A DNA stretch of 64,000 nucleotides from positions 12,940,763 through 13,004,762 of the forward strand of contig JAPTYO010000007.1 of the NCBI GenBank assembly GCA_036873135.1, read 5' to 3'. The notes beneath the pieces were generated by a model. The model saw only the letters and a program-made list of their open reading frames with translations. It was not told the DNA's origin and did no database searches. Every line of letters starts with the position of its first letter. Within the stretch, counting starts at the first letter, position 1. Positions 36,780 through 49,397 of this stretch are shown one piece after another. Made by a program: the position numbers and the translations under genes. Source of the stretch: Clarkia xantiana subsp. parviflora (Eukaryota; Streptophyta; Magnoliopsida; Myrtales; Onagraceae).

Positions 36780-38230
36780 ATCTCATATTATGTCCATCGA
36801 AACGCCCTCTAAGTGTTTATACATTCTATTATAGCTCTAAATTGTTATATATCAGTAATGATAAAATTGTATATCGTGACTTTAACACAAAAATAAAATG
36901 AATATTTTTTTGTATATCACGATAGTTTTTTATTTATTTATTTATTTTTAACTATGTACTCTACTTGTGCATTTGTGTACTAATACTAAAATCTAGTACG
37001 TTGTTCTACAGCTAGCAATAAAGTGAAAATGAAAAGATGAAAGCTACTGCCACTCTTTCGTACATTAATTTATACATAAAGCATATATGCTTTATTATTA
37101 TTGCTAAGAAATAATCATATCTTCTATTAAACTAATAGTGTTTTAGCAGATATATGAGTTGAAAATTTGAAATGGGCCAACAATGAAGATGACATATAAT
37201 TAATTAATTGTCCTAAAAATATCTTAACCCAAATTACGATGCGAGTTTTTATTTTAAAATCTCTTAATCCCATTTAATTTTCTACATTTCATCGCCGCAA
37301 AAATATACATTTATTATTATTATTAGTATTATATATTATTATTATTATATATGGACTATATCGATCCTATTATCTGAGTCTTAGACTTAATTATTTTAGT
37401 TAGAGACATCAATTTCTAAATCCGTAGCTGATGTTATAAAACAGTATAGGTTTTGTTTTTTTTTCTTTTGGGCAATGATGATGGAATCGAATAAGTGGAT
37501 ATGGATGACAACAAGATAACATCAACAAAAATAGACAGTAGTTGAGGCTCATAAGTTATATTAAATGTCAAGATAGTCATGAGAGTGTTATGAAAAAATT
37601 GGCTTAGTTGTCCTTATTAAGTGCTCCAACTTGAAAATTTCGGTTGATATATATATATATAAAACGTTCTTTAAATCTAAACTTATTTCTTTACGGACAA
37701 AAAAAATTAAACTTATAAAATATTTAATTAAAGCGCGCATCTTATTTTAAGAATATAGATAAATCTATAAATGTGGCATATTGGTCATTCCGTTTTCAAT
37801 TTATTTTTCTCAAACGTGATTGTATTCTATTTATCGCCAAAAAGTCCACCATAGTCTAATGGCACACATGCATGCTTTACTCATGTATATGATGTATTCG
37901 ACTATAAAATATAAGTTATAGAATTAACTGGGGGCGACGTGCTAATGAAATCTTTAAAATTGCATCTTTATATTATTTGCAACAATTCAGTTTTTACCCA
38001 AAAAAATAATCTGAATGTCGAACCTGAAACATATGTATTCAAGAGGACTTCACTATATTGATTTGATCTGTAGTATCCTATAATTAAGGCAGTACTCTCC
38101 AACCCATCACTCTTTTTTTTTTTTTTGGTGAAGGCTTTTTATGTGTTACTACTACTAGCTAGGTTATTGGCAAAAAAAAAAAAACTACGACTAGCTAGGT
38201 TAGATTTTAGATAAAAGGAGGGGATATTAC
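36780..38230. other. AT-rich spacer
   Basis: No gene or RNA recognised; scattered short AT and ATT runs. Confidence 0.5.
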
Positions 38231-38236
38231 TATTAC

Positions 38237-38316
<80 letters not shown>
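38231..38316. repeat. (ATT)n microsatellite, about 28 units
   Basis: A near-pure ATT run of about 85 bases. The poly-Asn and poly-Ile ORFs reported here are this repeat in translation. Confidence 0.93.
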
Positions 38317-38317
<1 letters not shown>

Positions 38318-38714
38318 ACAAAAAGGTAAAAAGGAGATATTATGAAGTGATGAACATAATGAAACTGAAAATGGACCAATGATGGGCTGAGTTCGGTTCA
38401 ACAGAGCAGAAAGGGCCCAAGCAAACTAAATGAGCTCAAATAAATACAATTCTTATCTTATGGGCCTTCACATACAAACAGAGACGTAGGAGGTATTATT
38501 TAGGTGGGTGGGTGGCTAATCCTCTTTGATCATAACAATTCATCACCATATAATTATATAATGCTGATAGTAAATGAATTTTTCGAATATATATATAATT
38601 TTTTTTCTATGGAATGTTCATTTATTAGAAAATCCAAATGCAAAGTTCATAGGTAAAACATATTACAATCCGACAAAATTAAATTCAAAAGAGGGGGTGG
38701 GATTGTAAAATCCA

Positions 38715-39130
38715 ATCATCTAGTCGCATCCCTTTTCTAGTTTATCTTGCAATCCAGTTTACACAATCATTCGTCGTTCTACTCACGGACTTTCGGGTAA
38801 TATTGTCCAAGTCATTAGCTATATGGATGATTTTTGCCACCAAGAATTGATATGCCAATTTAAACTCAATTTGCTTAGTGGCCACCTTAGAGTCTGATTC
38901 GATTTCGACCATGCTCCATTGTCGTTCCCATGCTAGTTTGACTCCTTACCATATTGTCTCCGCTTCGACAGTATCCAATCCAAGTAACTTTAATGTTCGA
39001 TTAACGCCACCTACCACCTTACCATTATTATCCCGAGCTATGACACCCATATCCACTCATTTGCCTAGCCTCGCCACAATTGACTTTAATCACGCTTGGG
39101 TCGGTTTTTTGCCATTGTATCCTCTCCCTC
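38715..39130 (-). pseudogene. RNase H-like domain relic (retroelement type)
   Basis: On the minus strand, across frameshifts, the reading is KTDPSVIKVNCGEA, then GVIARDNNGKVVGGVNRTL, VEAETIW*GVKLAWE, IESDSKVATKQIE and NDCVNWIAR. This is the order of the plant RNase H-like domain (RVT_3), with catalytic-type acidic positions in VNCGEA (normally VNxD, here lost), VEAE and ESDS. An in-frame stop and at least one frameshift show it is dead. It probably derives from a LINE-type retroelement. No reverse transcriptase is visible beside it. Confidence 0.7.
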
Positions 39131-39199
39131 ATACCTTGTACGATGCAAGGAAAAATAAAGTAAAAATATTCAAGAAAAATCATTACTTGTAGTAAAACA

Positions 39200-42100
39200 T
39201 TTCTTACATTAAATACAGAGAAAAAAACATACATACGTATAAAATGATTTCCTAGCTAGTGTGTTTTGCTGAAGAAAGCTGCCATGACCAGACACGAAAA
39301 AAAACTTGTTGGTCTTCTTCTGTCAGAGTGTGATTTGGGGGAGAGTAATCGGAAATGGTAGAAAAAAAATAAAGGATTAAACAAAAACACAACAACCAGA
39401 TGGAGAAGTAACTGAAATGAGGAAACTTCACTTGTTCATGTATACGATTCTAATTTGGCTAAAGTACAATAACTTAATGGGAAACTTCATCTGTTCATGA
39501 TGCACTACTTAATTTCATAGACCATTCTAAAGTTTACTAAGTTATCATTTTAAGTTTTATTAGTTTTTATTCTAAAAATACAACAAAATAGATAAACCTA
39601 TTTTTTTTTTTGTTGCCAGAAATAGATAACCCTATTTAAATAATAGAAAATAAATATTATACAAACAAATATGATATATATTTTTTAAAAAATAAAATTA
39701 TTTTTTCATAAAATAAAACCCTGAATATCAGGTTTTACTTAAGGTAAAAAATAAATTTCCAACATATTCTCTCAGTTTCTTATTATTTTTCGTCATAAAA
39801 TTATTATAAATATGCTTTTATGATATTTTTTAATTTAAAAAATAAAATATAACTTAAAAATAAAGTTGAAATAATTTTTTTTTATTATATGTAGAATTTA
39901 GAAAGTAATAGATGCTTTAGCAACAGATTTTTCCTAGATTAATACAATATTTATCTCACCTCTCAAATAGAAAAACAAGCGTGAAATAAAATGCATTACG
40001 TTGATAACTTTTAATATAAAGTAAGGATAAAACGCTATAACTTGTTCTTCAAAAAGAAAAGAGATTTACCACACACACAAAAAGAGAAGTATATAATAAT
40101 AATAATAATAATAAATTGAGAGAGAAGCTAGCTAGAGCTAGCTATGTCCGGCCGGTTATGATTTCTTTCTTGGGTGGCACAAGTGAGGATCCCTTTTAAG
40201 TAGGGCCGCAAATGTCTCCGACAATCTGGGACACGCCCATTTTCCCATATAATTCCTTTTTTTTGGGTGGGTGGGTTGGACAATTTATTCATCACCATCA
40301 TTTTGTGCTACTTTGACTAATAAATCTTTGTTGCACACCTAACTAAACCTCCTATATAATATATTTATATAGCTAATCCAATCCTTCTTTTTTTAATCTA
40401 ACTTATAAAAAAAATAAACAAGAGTATCTGGCCCGACCGCGTTTCCTGAACACGCTCCAAGATGTGCCTCATTCACGTAATAATTAATAATAATTGCAGA
40501 AAACCCTACAACACCATCATACCCTGTCATGAGTTGTCTACGAGGAAACTAAGGAACACCATATGTATATTGTTGATGCTTGACAATACGCTGTCCCTAT
40601 ACCTCGCTCTAACATGATATACATGTAAAATGTTGGTTAAAACCCACGGTTATTGGTATAGTTATGGGTTCCAAAAATATACCCGCAAATCCACAATGAT
40701 TATGATACGATTATATATATATATATTGAAAAAATAAAACTACAGTAATAGTAGCACCGTGCCCATATATTCACACCATCACGCTCGGTAGACGTATAGT
40801 TCCCGTCCAACATGAAATGTGTAGTTTGCCAAATCTATTATAGCTGAAATAATACAATAAAATGCCATCTTTTTGTATACTTTGCAACATTTGATGGTGT
40901 CAAATGGTTACTTCGATTAATATATACATATATACACCAAATCATTTTTTAGGTGACACTACAATATTTAAATTGAATAAAATAAAATGGTGTGGCCAAG
41001 AATTAAATAAAAAAAGAAAAAGAAAAAAAAGAAAGATGGTGAACATTTGGGGAATGCTCGGGTGGTTGAGTAAATTGAGTTTTCATTATATTTCTTTGAC
41101 AAAATCATGGGAACTACTTTTGAATCATTCTCAACAATTAGTTGGTTACCACACTATGAAATTTTTTAACGTTTAAAATAAAATTAGTTTAAATCTTTTA
41201 AACTCCTTTATACTTAAAGCACTATTTCGCTACACGTAAGACAACCAACCATTCTTAATCTTTAAAAGTATTTTAATAATACAAGACACTAAATAATATT
41301 ATATTATTTTAATATATATATATTTCATTTACTTTTGTATAATGTTATTTTATTTTGACACATGTAAATATGTTTTTATTTACTATAATAATATTTCTAA
41401 TTATGATCACATATTCTTGCATATGTTAATGACTAATTTAACCCTAACTAATCGATCTTCTCCAGTTCCACTCCATTTTTATTATTACTTTTTTAATAAG
41501 GAAATAAAGTATTTTATGATCATATATTGCTCAGGAAATTTTTTCTCGAAGACTTCAACGAAAAGAAGAAACGCTCTTTCATAGTTTACACTTTACAGTT
41601 AAGTCTAGACAGTCTAGCAATCTTGCTGTAGATGAGGCGCAAGATCCGGTCCACGAACCAGTTGGATATGCCGACGAAAGGGAAGTCAAGGGTAACTTTG
41701 CTACCAAGTCAACTTTTATTTATTGTTTTCTATTTTTTAATTGTTATTATTATCATTACGTATTGGCCAAAAATATATTATTACTTAGCCGTGTCAATGA
41801 AACGTGGAATTAATTAAGGCTAACAAGCAATTTTTACCCAAAAAAAAAAACAAACTAATAAGCAAAGTCGTCGCTGTCCAGCTTCTTCGACGATGGGGGC
41901 ACCTCACCACCTCCTCCATTGGCAAATAACAAATAAATAAAAATAAATAAATTAGTGATTGAGTTTCTCAACATACTAGATGTTACTGTATGTGCTTCAC
42001 GCGCAACTGTTGTATTTTTATTTTATTGTTTGGTTTGAAAGACAAATTAAAAGATCTAGAAAATTGGTTAATATATTATAATTTGATAAAATATAAAAAA

Positions 42101-42487
42101 TAAATTATTAATAAATGTTACAACTAGGAAGCAAGTTGGAATGCGAAAGTATTAATATGTGTAAAAATCCAGTAATATGACAAAAGATAAATAAACACAT
42201 AAGAGAAACTTAATGAGATTGTACATGTTACGTATATCTCAATAGGTCTGATTTAATGTCTGTGTATTCGACTGCTTGCAGTCGTCTGGAATTTAACAAA
42301 TCACTTATAAAAATATTAGGAAGTAGAACATATATACATGATGATGGTGGAAAAGGAACACAAACCTCCTTGTACCAGCTATGTAGATCCGGAAATAAAA
42401 TTTAGTGGCAACATTGATAATAATATCATACAAATAAGTTAAGTTTGACGATGACTATTTTAATTTGAACATTAAAAAGTTTTTTTT
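39200..42487. other. Long AT-rich spacer
   Basis: No gene or RNA recognised. ORFs of 60-90 codons here have no recognisable domain and are compatible with chance. Small AAT and AT runs occur near 40097 and 40712. Confidence 0.5.
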
Positions 42488-42490
42488 TAA

Positions 42491-43009
42491 TGGTTTAATG
42501 GTTAAGATCGCTTACTGACATGTGGTTTGATATTTACATGTGGTGTTACTCTGAAATCCCATGTTGAAACTCCTCAGTGGTGTCACTTCGCGGTGACCTA
42601 ATTAAAATATCAGGTCACGTCTGATCCACATACCACGTTAGGCATATGAGAAGACGAGTGGAAATGAGTTTAACATGCTGCCCTATTGACTATACTAGGC
42701 TGCTAGTTACGTTGACGAGGGCTAGTACATTACGTAGCGATAGGAAAAAAACCATTATTAGTGCGCTGGTTGCTCACTAAGTCTGGTAGGAAATAACCAT
42801 AGACCGTGAGCAGAAGCCCGAACATTACGTAGCGAGATTGCCTAGGGTCGCCACTACTAACCCACCCACAAAAAATAAATGTGCCAGTAATGGTAATTCT
42901 AAACCCATCCAGCTACGTAATTAAGTCACCGCGAGATATTGCCTCTGATGGGCTGGTTGGACTTCGGAGCAAAATCATATGGAAGTAAGCGTTCTTAACT
43001 ACTATACCA
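42491..43009. mobile_element. Inverted-end element with tRNA-like termini
   Basis: GGTTTAATGGTTAAGATCGC at the left and its inverted counterpart GCGTTCTTAACTACTATACC at the right form about 24 bp of imperfect inverted repeat. Each end resembles a tRNA A-box region. Near 42560 CATGTTGAAACTCC is a possible weak B box. It may be a MITE or two SINE copies head to head. No clean target duplication was found. Confidence 0.45.
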
Positions 43010-43277
43010 CCACTACCGGTTCTACAGCTCACAACTTAAAATTGTAAAAATAATATATATATAAATATTAAAAAGAATAGGTGCCGGAGGTAATAATAAT
43101 TAATAGAAGTCGCGCACAATCAACCTGATCTCCAGAAACTCCACCCTACCCTAGCTCATCCGCGCCGTCTCACACACCAGATAAGGCAAAGCCCACATAT
43201 TTGACTTTGAGTATAAACCCAGAAATCCCTAGAAACAACAACCTCTTACCTCTCTCTCTCTCTCTTCTTCCTTCCAG

Positions 43278-43285
43278 TATAAATA
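43278..43285 (+). promoter_or_regulatory. TATA box of the SAUR gene
   Basis: TATAAATA lies about 280 bases before the SAUR ATG, flanked by CT-rich microsatellites (about 43250-43265 and 43339-43353). The implied 5' leader is about 250 bases and CT-rich, common in plant genes. Confidence 0.65.
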
Positions 43286-43563
43286 CACGGTTGTATCCAC
43301 CTCTTGAAAAACTCACTGCCTCTTGAAATATTATTTCTCTCTCTCTCTCTCTCGATCATTCAAAAAAATATATGTCATATCTACGATGAGCAACATACCG
43401 ACGTCGTTAACAGATTCTTCCTTTACCCTCTTCAAGCTCGCCATCTCCTCCTCGGATCCTTGGCCATTTTCTTTCTTCTTCTTATAACACATCCTCTCCT
43501 CCTTTTACCCATATTCATTCTTCCTCCAACTTCTTTAGTTTAGGGTTTTGTCTGTTGAAGATC

Positions 43564-43950
43564 ATGGGGATCGACAAAAACCACGCTAGTTTCAACTTAT
43601 TTCATCTGCCGCATCTGCATGTTCATCATCACAGCAGTGGCGACAAGAAAGAGCCGAAAGACATACCAAAGGGATGTCTTGCGGTTTTGGTCGGTCAAGG
43701 AGAAGAGCAGCAGAGGTTTATTGTCCCTGTAATGGACATCAATCATCCGCTGTTTGTGGAGCTGCTCAAGGAAGCTGAAGAGGAATATGGGTTCGAACAG
43801 AAGGGCCCCATCACAATCCCGTGTCATGTCGAGAACTTCCGTAGCGTCCAAGACTCGATCAACAGGGAGAAGCTAGCGCTGCACCACCACAACAACCACC
43901 ACCACAACCACCACCACCACCACCACAACCGCCTTTGCTTTAGGGTTTGA
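43564..43950 (+). CDS. SAUR-family auxin-responsive protein with His-rich tail
   Basis: An intronless 128-aa ORF, typical of SAURs. The SAUR domain spans about residues 33-97: DIPKGCLAVLVGQGEEQQRF, then VPVMDINHPLFVELLKEAEE, YGFEQKGPITIPC and the following helix. SAURs are short-lived proteins that inhibit PP2C-D phosphatases and so promote plasma-membrane H+-ATPase activity and cell expansion; this role is inferred from the family. Both ends are His-rich: HLPHLHVHHH near the start and a run of His with Asn at about 105-122. I chose ATG 43564 (MGIDKNHAS); nine bases upstream in frame there is only TTG. AATAAA-like signals occur from about 44095. No auxin response element was confirmed. Confidence 0.93.
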   Translation: MGIDKNHASFNLFHLPHLHVHHHSSGDKKEPKDIPKGCLAVLVGQGEEQQRFIVPVMDINHPLFVELLKEAEEEYGFEQKGPITIPCHVENFRSVQDSINREKLALHHHNNHHHNHHHHHHNRLCFRV

Positions 43951-45842
43951 TGATATTTTTTCTTAGATATATAATGATGATGTCGAAAAATATGTATATG
44001 TTGCTATGATTATGTGTTGTTCTTGATGAGCTTGCCCTTTTGGTGTTTTTGTATAGAACTACATATGATCTTTTTTTCCATATAATAATATTAAGAAATA
44101 AAAAATAAAAAATTGTAAAGGTTAGAATTTTACAGGGTGTATAATATTGTTAAAGTTTTATTCGTTTCGGAGGTGCTTTCTCTTTTTCCATACGCAAAGG
44201 AAAGGAAAAAGAAGAAGAAATTTGCTTTATAATTAAGTTTGGTGCTCTAGCTAGCTAGCTTTTATGTGTTGTGTGTGATGGATGTTTCATGATGATGAGG
44301 CGCCAGCCTTAATTAATTAAATGTGAACACATGATTGATTTATTCACACCATCGCATCGATCCTTTTCCTCTCTTCAAGGATACCTTTCATATGCATGAC
44401 GCCATTATACACAAAGTTGAAGCAAGAATCGGTAGTTGCAAGATGGAACAAGCTACCACTAATATATATATATTATCAAGTTGCAACAAATTGCTAACAT
44501 TTTTTTTATTAAGTATTACCAAAAAAAGAATGTTTCCCGTGTATATATATGCAAAGCATCTTACAAGCTAAGATTAAAAAAGAAAAAAAAAATCGGTGGC
44601 CCGATATACATAGAATAGATATAATTAGCAAACTAAAAAAAATCAAGAGATGGTCTTAAATAAATAATGGTACTAGTGTAATTTGGTGATATCTTATTTT
44701 CTTTTGAGAATTCATATGCATGCACAATCTATCTAAGTATTCCATAAAAGGCCAGATGAATCAGACCACGAAATTAAATGGTGTAAATTTAATAATTATT
44801 ACTTTCTCCTTTACAAATCTATACTTGTTGGAATCTTAGATTCTGATTTTGTATTTATTTTTTCTTTGTTGAGTTATGTGCCTTAACTTCAATATAATGT
44901 CAACGACTCAACATTACATAAGCAGTTTTTTTATTAAAAAAAAAAGCCGTTTGACTTAATCCATTTTTATGTATGTCTTCTTCCTTCAACTCAATAATAT
45001 TCAAGTATTAAGCGTGAAGGTCGGCCAAAATATATTTTAGCGTGTGATGGTGATGTCATAACCTCTCCAATAATTTTGCCTTAGTCTTCTATTATAAACG
45101 CAAAAGACAAGCAAGATACACACGTAATATATTGATTGATTGTTAAGTCTATGAATTAGATTTTTATATATAAATAAAATAAATATGATGTTTGATAGAA
45201 TATACATACAATTATCGAAATTTTATTATTTGATATATGTATATATTGTTCTTTTATCCGTTGCTTATCCTTAAACCACACAATACTTAATTATGTGATG
45301 GATGATGCAACCTGATCTAACCGCTTGAATGGGCGTGTAGGGCATGCAAAGTCCCCACTTGTTGCCAATTTATATTGTATATATAATACATTTATATTAT
45401 TAGTAGATATGACGAAAGAGGTAATTAACTTCCACCACAAGAGTGATAGAGATTGACCATGGACTTCATGTATCGTAACAGCCGGTCCCCTCCCTAGCTA
45501 GCTAATAATTTCTCATTTTCTCTATCCAAGGGTTAAGTATTATAAGTGACATCACATGAATTGACCGACAAAATCAAATTAATAACCACAGATTTAATTA
45601 TATATACAAAACCAAGGAAAGGATGAGAGCGTAATTAAGTTGTCTCGATTTTTATAAGTTTTCTTTTATTTTATGAAAGCCAAAACAATTATTTTTTATT
45701 TTAGTGTATAAAATATATATATACAAACATATAGTTGCATAATAATCACAGTCACACTTAAAATAGAACATCGTAGCATGCCTCGTCTTGTTTTATGAAC
45801 AAAACACTATGTCCGGCCGTTGGAATCATTGAAAAAACCTTC
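43951..45842. other. SAUR 3' region and AT-rich spacer
   Basis: The SAUR 3' UTR should occupy the first 150-200 bases. Beyond that there is no gene, RNA or clear repeat. Confidence 0.5.
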
Positions 45843-46300
45843 GTGATGTAAATGAGTCGAGTATCTATCAAACTCGATTCGACTTAATTAGTATTTTCTA
45901 AGTTCGAACTCGAGTTCGAACTAGGTCGAGCTCTGATTTTAAAATTCGAACTCGGCTTGAATCCAAGCTCGACACGACTCGTTATATCACAATCAATTAA
46001 CATTTCTCATTACTAAAAAAATTGACATCGCCCGACTCAACTAAACTCAAACTCGATTGACTTATATAATAATTAATTATTATCAAGTACAAATAATAAT
46101 AAGAATCAAGCTCGACTCGACTCGACTTATAAACTCGAACTCGAAACTCGTTTAGGCTGGCGAGTAACTCGAGCCGAGCATTATCATGCTCGAGCTCGAC
46201 ATACCAAAAAGCTCGACTCGAATTTTTTTCGAGCAAAATTCGAGCTTTGTCCAATCAATCTCGAATAGCTCACAAGTAGCTTGACTCGTTTACACTCATA
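45843..46300. mobile_element. CGAGTC-family hAT-like element
   Basis: It begins TGATGTAAATGAGTCGAG and ends GCTTGACTCGTTTACACTCA, the inverted termini of the family at 5864. The interior is GAGCTCGA-rich. The terminal TAGGG is eroded and no clear 8-bp duplication is visible. Confidence 0.7.
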
Positions 46301-47179
46301 CCCCACCATACATACATCTGACTTTTTTTTCTTTTACATAAAAGTCAAATATGATGAATATGCATGATTGGATTTGGATATCAAGATTAGGATTCGGGAG
46401 AACGAGAGCTATAGGCTAACTATTTATCCTCTTGCATGCCTAAGGAGACATTAATTATATATTATTATATATGAAATAACTAAATTCATACCTTAATTTC
46501 AAGTCAATAACAAATTGCTATCGGGATTTTTTTTATAAAAAAAAATTTATTCCTAAACTTTTAATTTTTTAGCAAATTGTTACATCTATTATAATTTTCA
46601 TGTAATTAGAAAAGAATATGAATATGTTCTGGTCACATGGAGTCTTTTGATTTGTACCCAAGACGGATTAAAAATAAATTAAAATGATTGCACAATTGGA
46701 CTTCCACCAAATTTTAGCGGTACCTTTCAGTTGAGCGTCTAATTGAAAATATTTTGCTAAAATCATTTCCATTTCTTGGGGTACACAAAAAAAAACCTCA
46801 TATGACAAGTACTTACTTCATATTTATGACCAAATTTATGAATATTATAACAAATTGCTTCGAAATTAGAAGTTCAAGTAAACAATTAAAAAAAAATGGG
46901 GTAGCAAATTGTAATTAGTTGAAAGATTATGTAACCATTTGATTATTAACCCTATTATATATAACCCACAACAACAACCAATGGATGTAAAGAGTTATGT
47001 TGCTGCTATACACTAGCTAGCAAGACCAACATGGTGCTCATGGATTCCCCGTTGGCTAATCTGAAAACCCATCGAGCTAGCTAGGGGCTAGGGGTCGTAA
47101 TTATTTGGGATTACAGCTAGGGTTTTGTTGCTATAATACCGGTTAGTTTAATCCCACAGGCCGGTGGCGGTCAGGGTCC
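46301..47179. other. AT-rich spacer
   Basis: No gene or RNA recognised. Confidence 0.5.
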
Positions 47180-47310
47180 GCTTAGCTAGTTAATGAACCA
47201 GCTTAGTTGTGAGAAGTGTCACATCATGGTTCGAATCCGTTAGCTAGAAATGCAAAATTTAGACAACCATGTGTTTGAGCCACCCATATAAGCTGATGCA
47301 AACATTTTTT
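47180..47310 (+). mobile_element. Possible tRNA-derived SINE fragment
   Basis: CAGCTTAGTTGTGAGAAG resembles a polymerase III A box, and GGTTCGAATCC (47230) is a near-perfect B box about 30 bases on, followed by non-tRNA sequence and a T-rich tail (CATTTTTTTTCAT). It does not fold as a full tRNA. No target duplication was identified. Confidence 0.45.
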
Positions 47311-49397
47311 TTCATACTAATAAGTTTGGACCATGATCATTGTCGGGTCTAAATAACAGGGACACTTAATTATGATTGATAATTTATAAAGTTATACTAT
47401 ATTATAGTAAAATATGCATTACACATTTTAATAACAACAGTTCAAAAAAGAAATAAATGCTACGATATAATTTTTTTTACGATGTTTTATTTATTGAAAA
47501 GTGATTAAACAATAGTTCAGGAGTTGGTCACTCATATTATTTTGCAGTTTCGTCTTCACGTAATTTATAGCTGAAAATGATCTTTCTAAACTTGTTGTCG
47601 GTTATCGCTACTAGAAATTTCACAGTTAGTTTTAGAAGCAATTAAAATTTAATCAAATGTGATATGTCTTCCTGTCTCAACAAGAATACTCATTTAATTA
47701 GTAAAAAGCTATCATCATTCCTTCTTATTTAACCAATCAACTTGTCAAATAAAACACGAAGTTAATATATGTTAATATCAGTACGTTTGAACTGATCGGA
47801 ATAAAATTTACCTATTCTGAACTACTTTTGCTTGTCAAAGTTTTTTAATTTGAGTGTCTTCATAAATAATAGATATTTACAAATTGATCACTTTTGGGTA
47901 AAAAAAATATATAAACTTTTGTTTAGTCTTCTATTAGCACATATATTAGATTGAGGGACTAAGGGGCTATTTTGTTGAAGTGTTAAAAAAATTGCACAAA
48001 TAATGGGGACATGATATTCTCATTCATATTGTTGGGTCCACTAACGTTAGGGGGTAAATCAAGTTTGAATTTCACTTGAATACTAATTAATTTCGATAGA
48101 ATTATCGTAAGATCACGTAATTGTTCAACGTTCTATCATTAATTAGAGGTCTCGATGATTTCTAGTTCATGAGTGAAACAATAATTTTTATTATTACTTT
48201 GAACCTAATAAATGGATTGATTATTCTTTGTGCAGAATTAGCAATGCTAATAGTGATACTGTTCTTTACTCCTGCCGCAAACTTAAAAAAAAACAGCAGG
48301 AAACTAAAAAAAAAAACTGTTGGAGAGGAAGATGACTTTCTTTACTCTATTCTTCTATAGGCCTAGAGAAATTTCGGCCTAAACCCCCCACTGATAGTAA
48401 GACATTCATTCGGCCCAGTATTGATTATCTTTCTCTCTGTTCGTTATTATTACAAAGTGGACAACTGAGGCCGAATTGTTGTTGCAGTGCTACTCTAGAT
48501 TGGGCCGAATTACAGAATAGCTCCTTTAATTAGTCTCTTTGTTCTCATTTCCCATGTTTTGTAGCTCCTCACATCAAATGCTTCAACAAAACATGTGGGA
48601 ATATATAACGCAACACAAATTGATATATAAAATTTTATGTTCTTTTTGTTAAGTGGTTTACATGTTAAATAATTTTATTAAGGTAATTAGTGTAATATTC
48701 TAATTTTGTGGGACTAAAAATTTAAATTTTATGGATGGTAGGACATATAAATTAATATTATTTACTTAGCGCCCTTAAACAACCAATCACAAAAAGAGAC
48801 TATTGCCACTCAAAGACGGTTTAGGACTTTTATAAATAGTAAGATGTTACATTCATTTACTAAGATTCGTACTTATAATTTAGTTATACTAGTTTAAGTT
48901 TCGGAATGGAATTAAGGAGAGAAGAAAAAAACAAATGCTGCACAATCCCTCTTACAGGCCGACTGAAAGACTTCACTATACATAAGTTGTCAGTGTTATT
49001 CATTCAGACGTCTCGTATGGTTAGGTAGAAACTGAAATACCTCTATTCTGACATTATTTTCCAAGTTCTCGTCGATCGGTCAAATTCACGTTTTCAGTTT
49101 CCACTTAACAATGAAATTAGTTTTGATATTAGGCTTCCATTCTATTTTTGCTTTGGGCCCATTACTATATATTTTATTGATATTTACCGGGCCTCACTTA
49201 TTTGACCCATATTTTTTGCTTCCGTTAGATTTTTTTTTAGTCGGGCAATCTCTTTACTTTTCGGCCTAACAATATCAAATTTGAAGATCGTGATTTACCC
49301 AATTTTGTTATTGGGATGTACCCTCATTTTTATGATTAAGTTGAAAATGCTAATATTGATTTACATGATTGAATGGAAGGTATAAATGAGTAAGTTG
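47311..49397. other. AT-rich spacer
   Basis: No gene recognised. Several GGCCC/GGGCC words cluster at 48360-48510 and 49150-49270; these could be promoter-like but have no associated ORF. Confidence 0.45.

Noticed and set aside
38139..38401. Poly-Asn and poly-Ile ORFs
   Set aside because: Translation of the (ATT)n microsatellite.
43304..43543. Leu-rich ORF before the SAUR gene
   Set aside because: Begins at TTG, lies in the CT-rich 5' leader and is low complexity.
47215..47245. tRNA gene suggested by GGTTCGAATCC
   Set aside because: No acceptor stem or anticodon arm fits around it; better explained as a SINE fragment.
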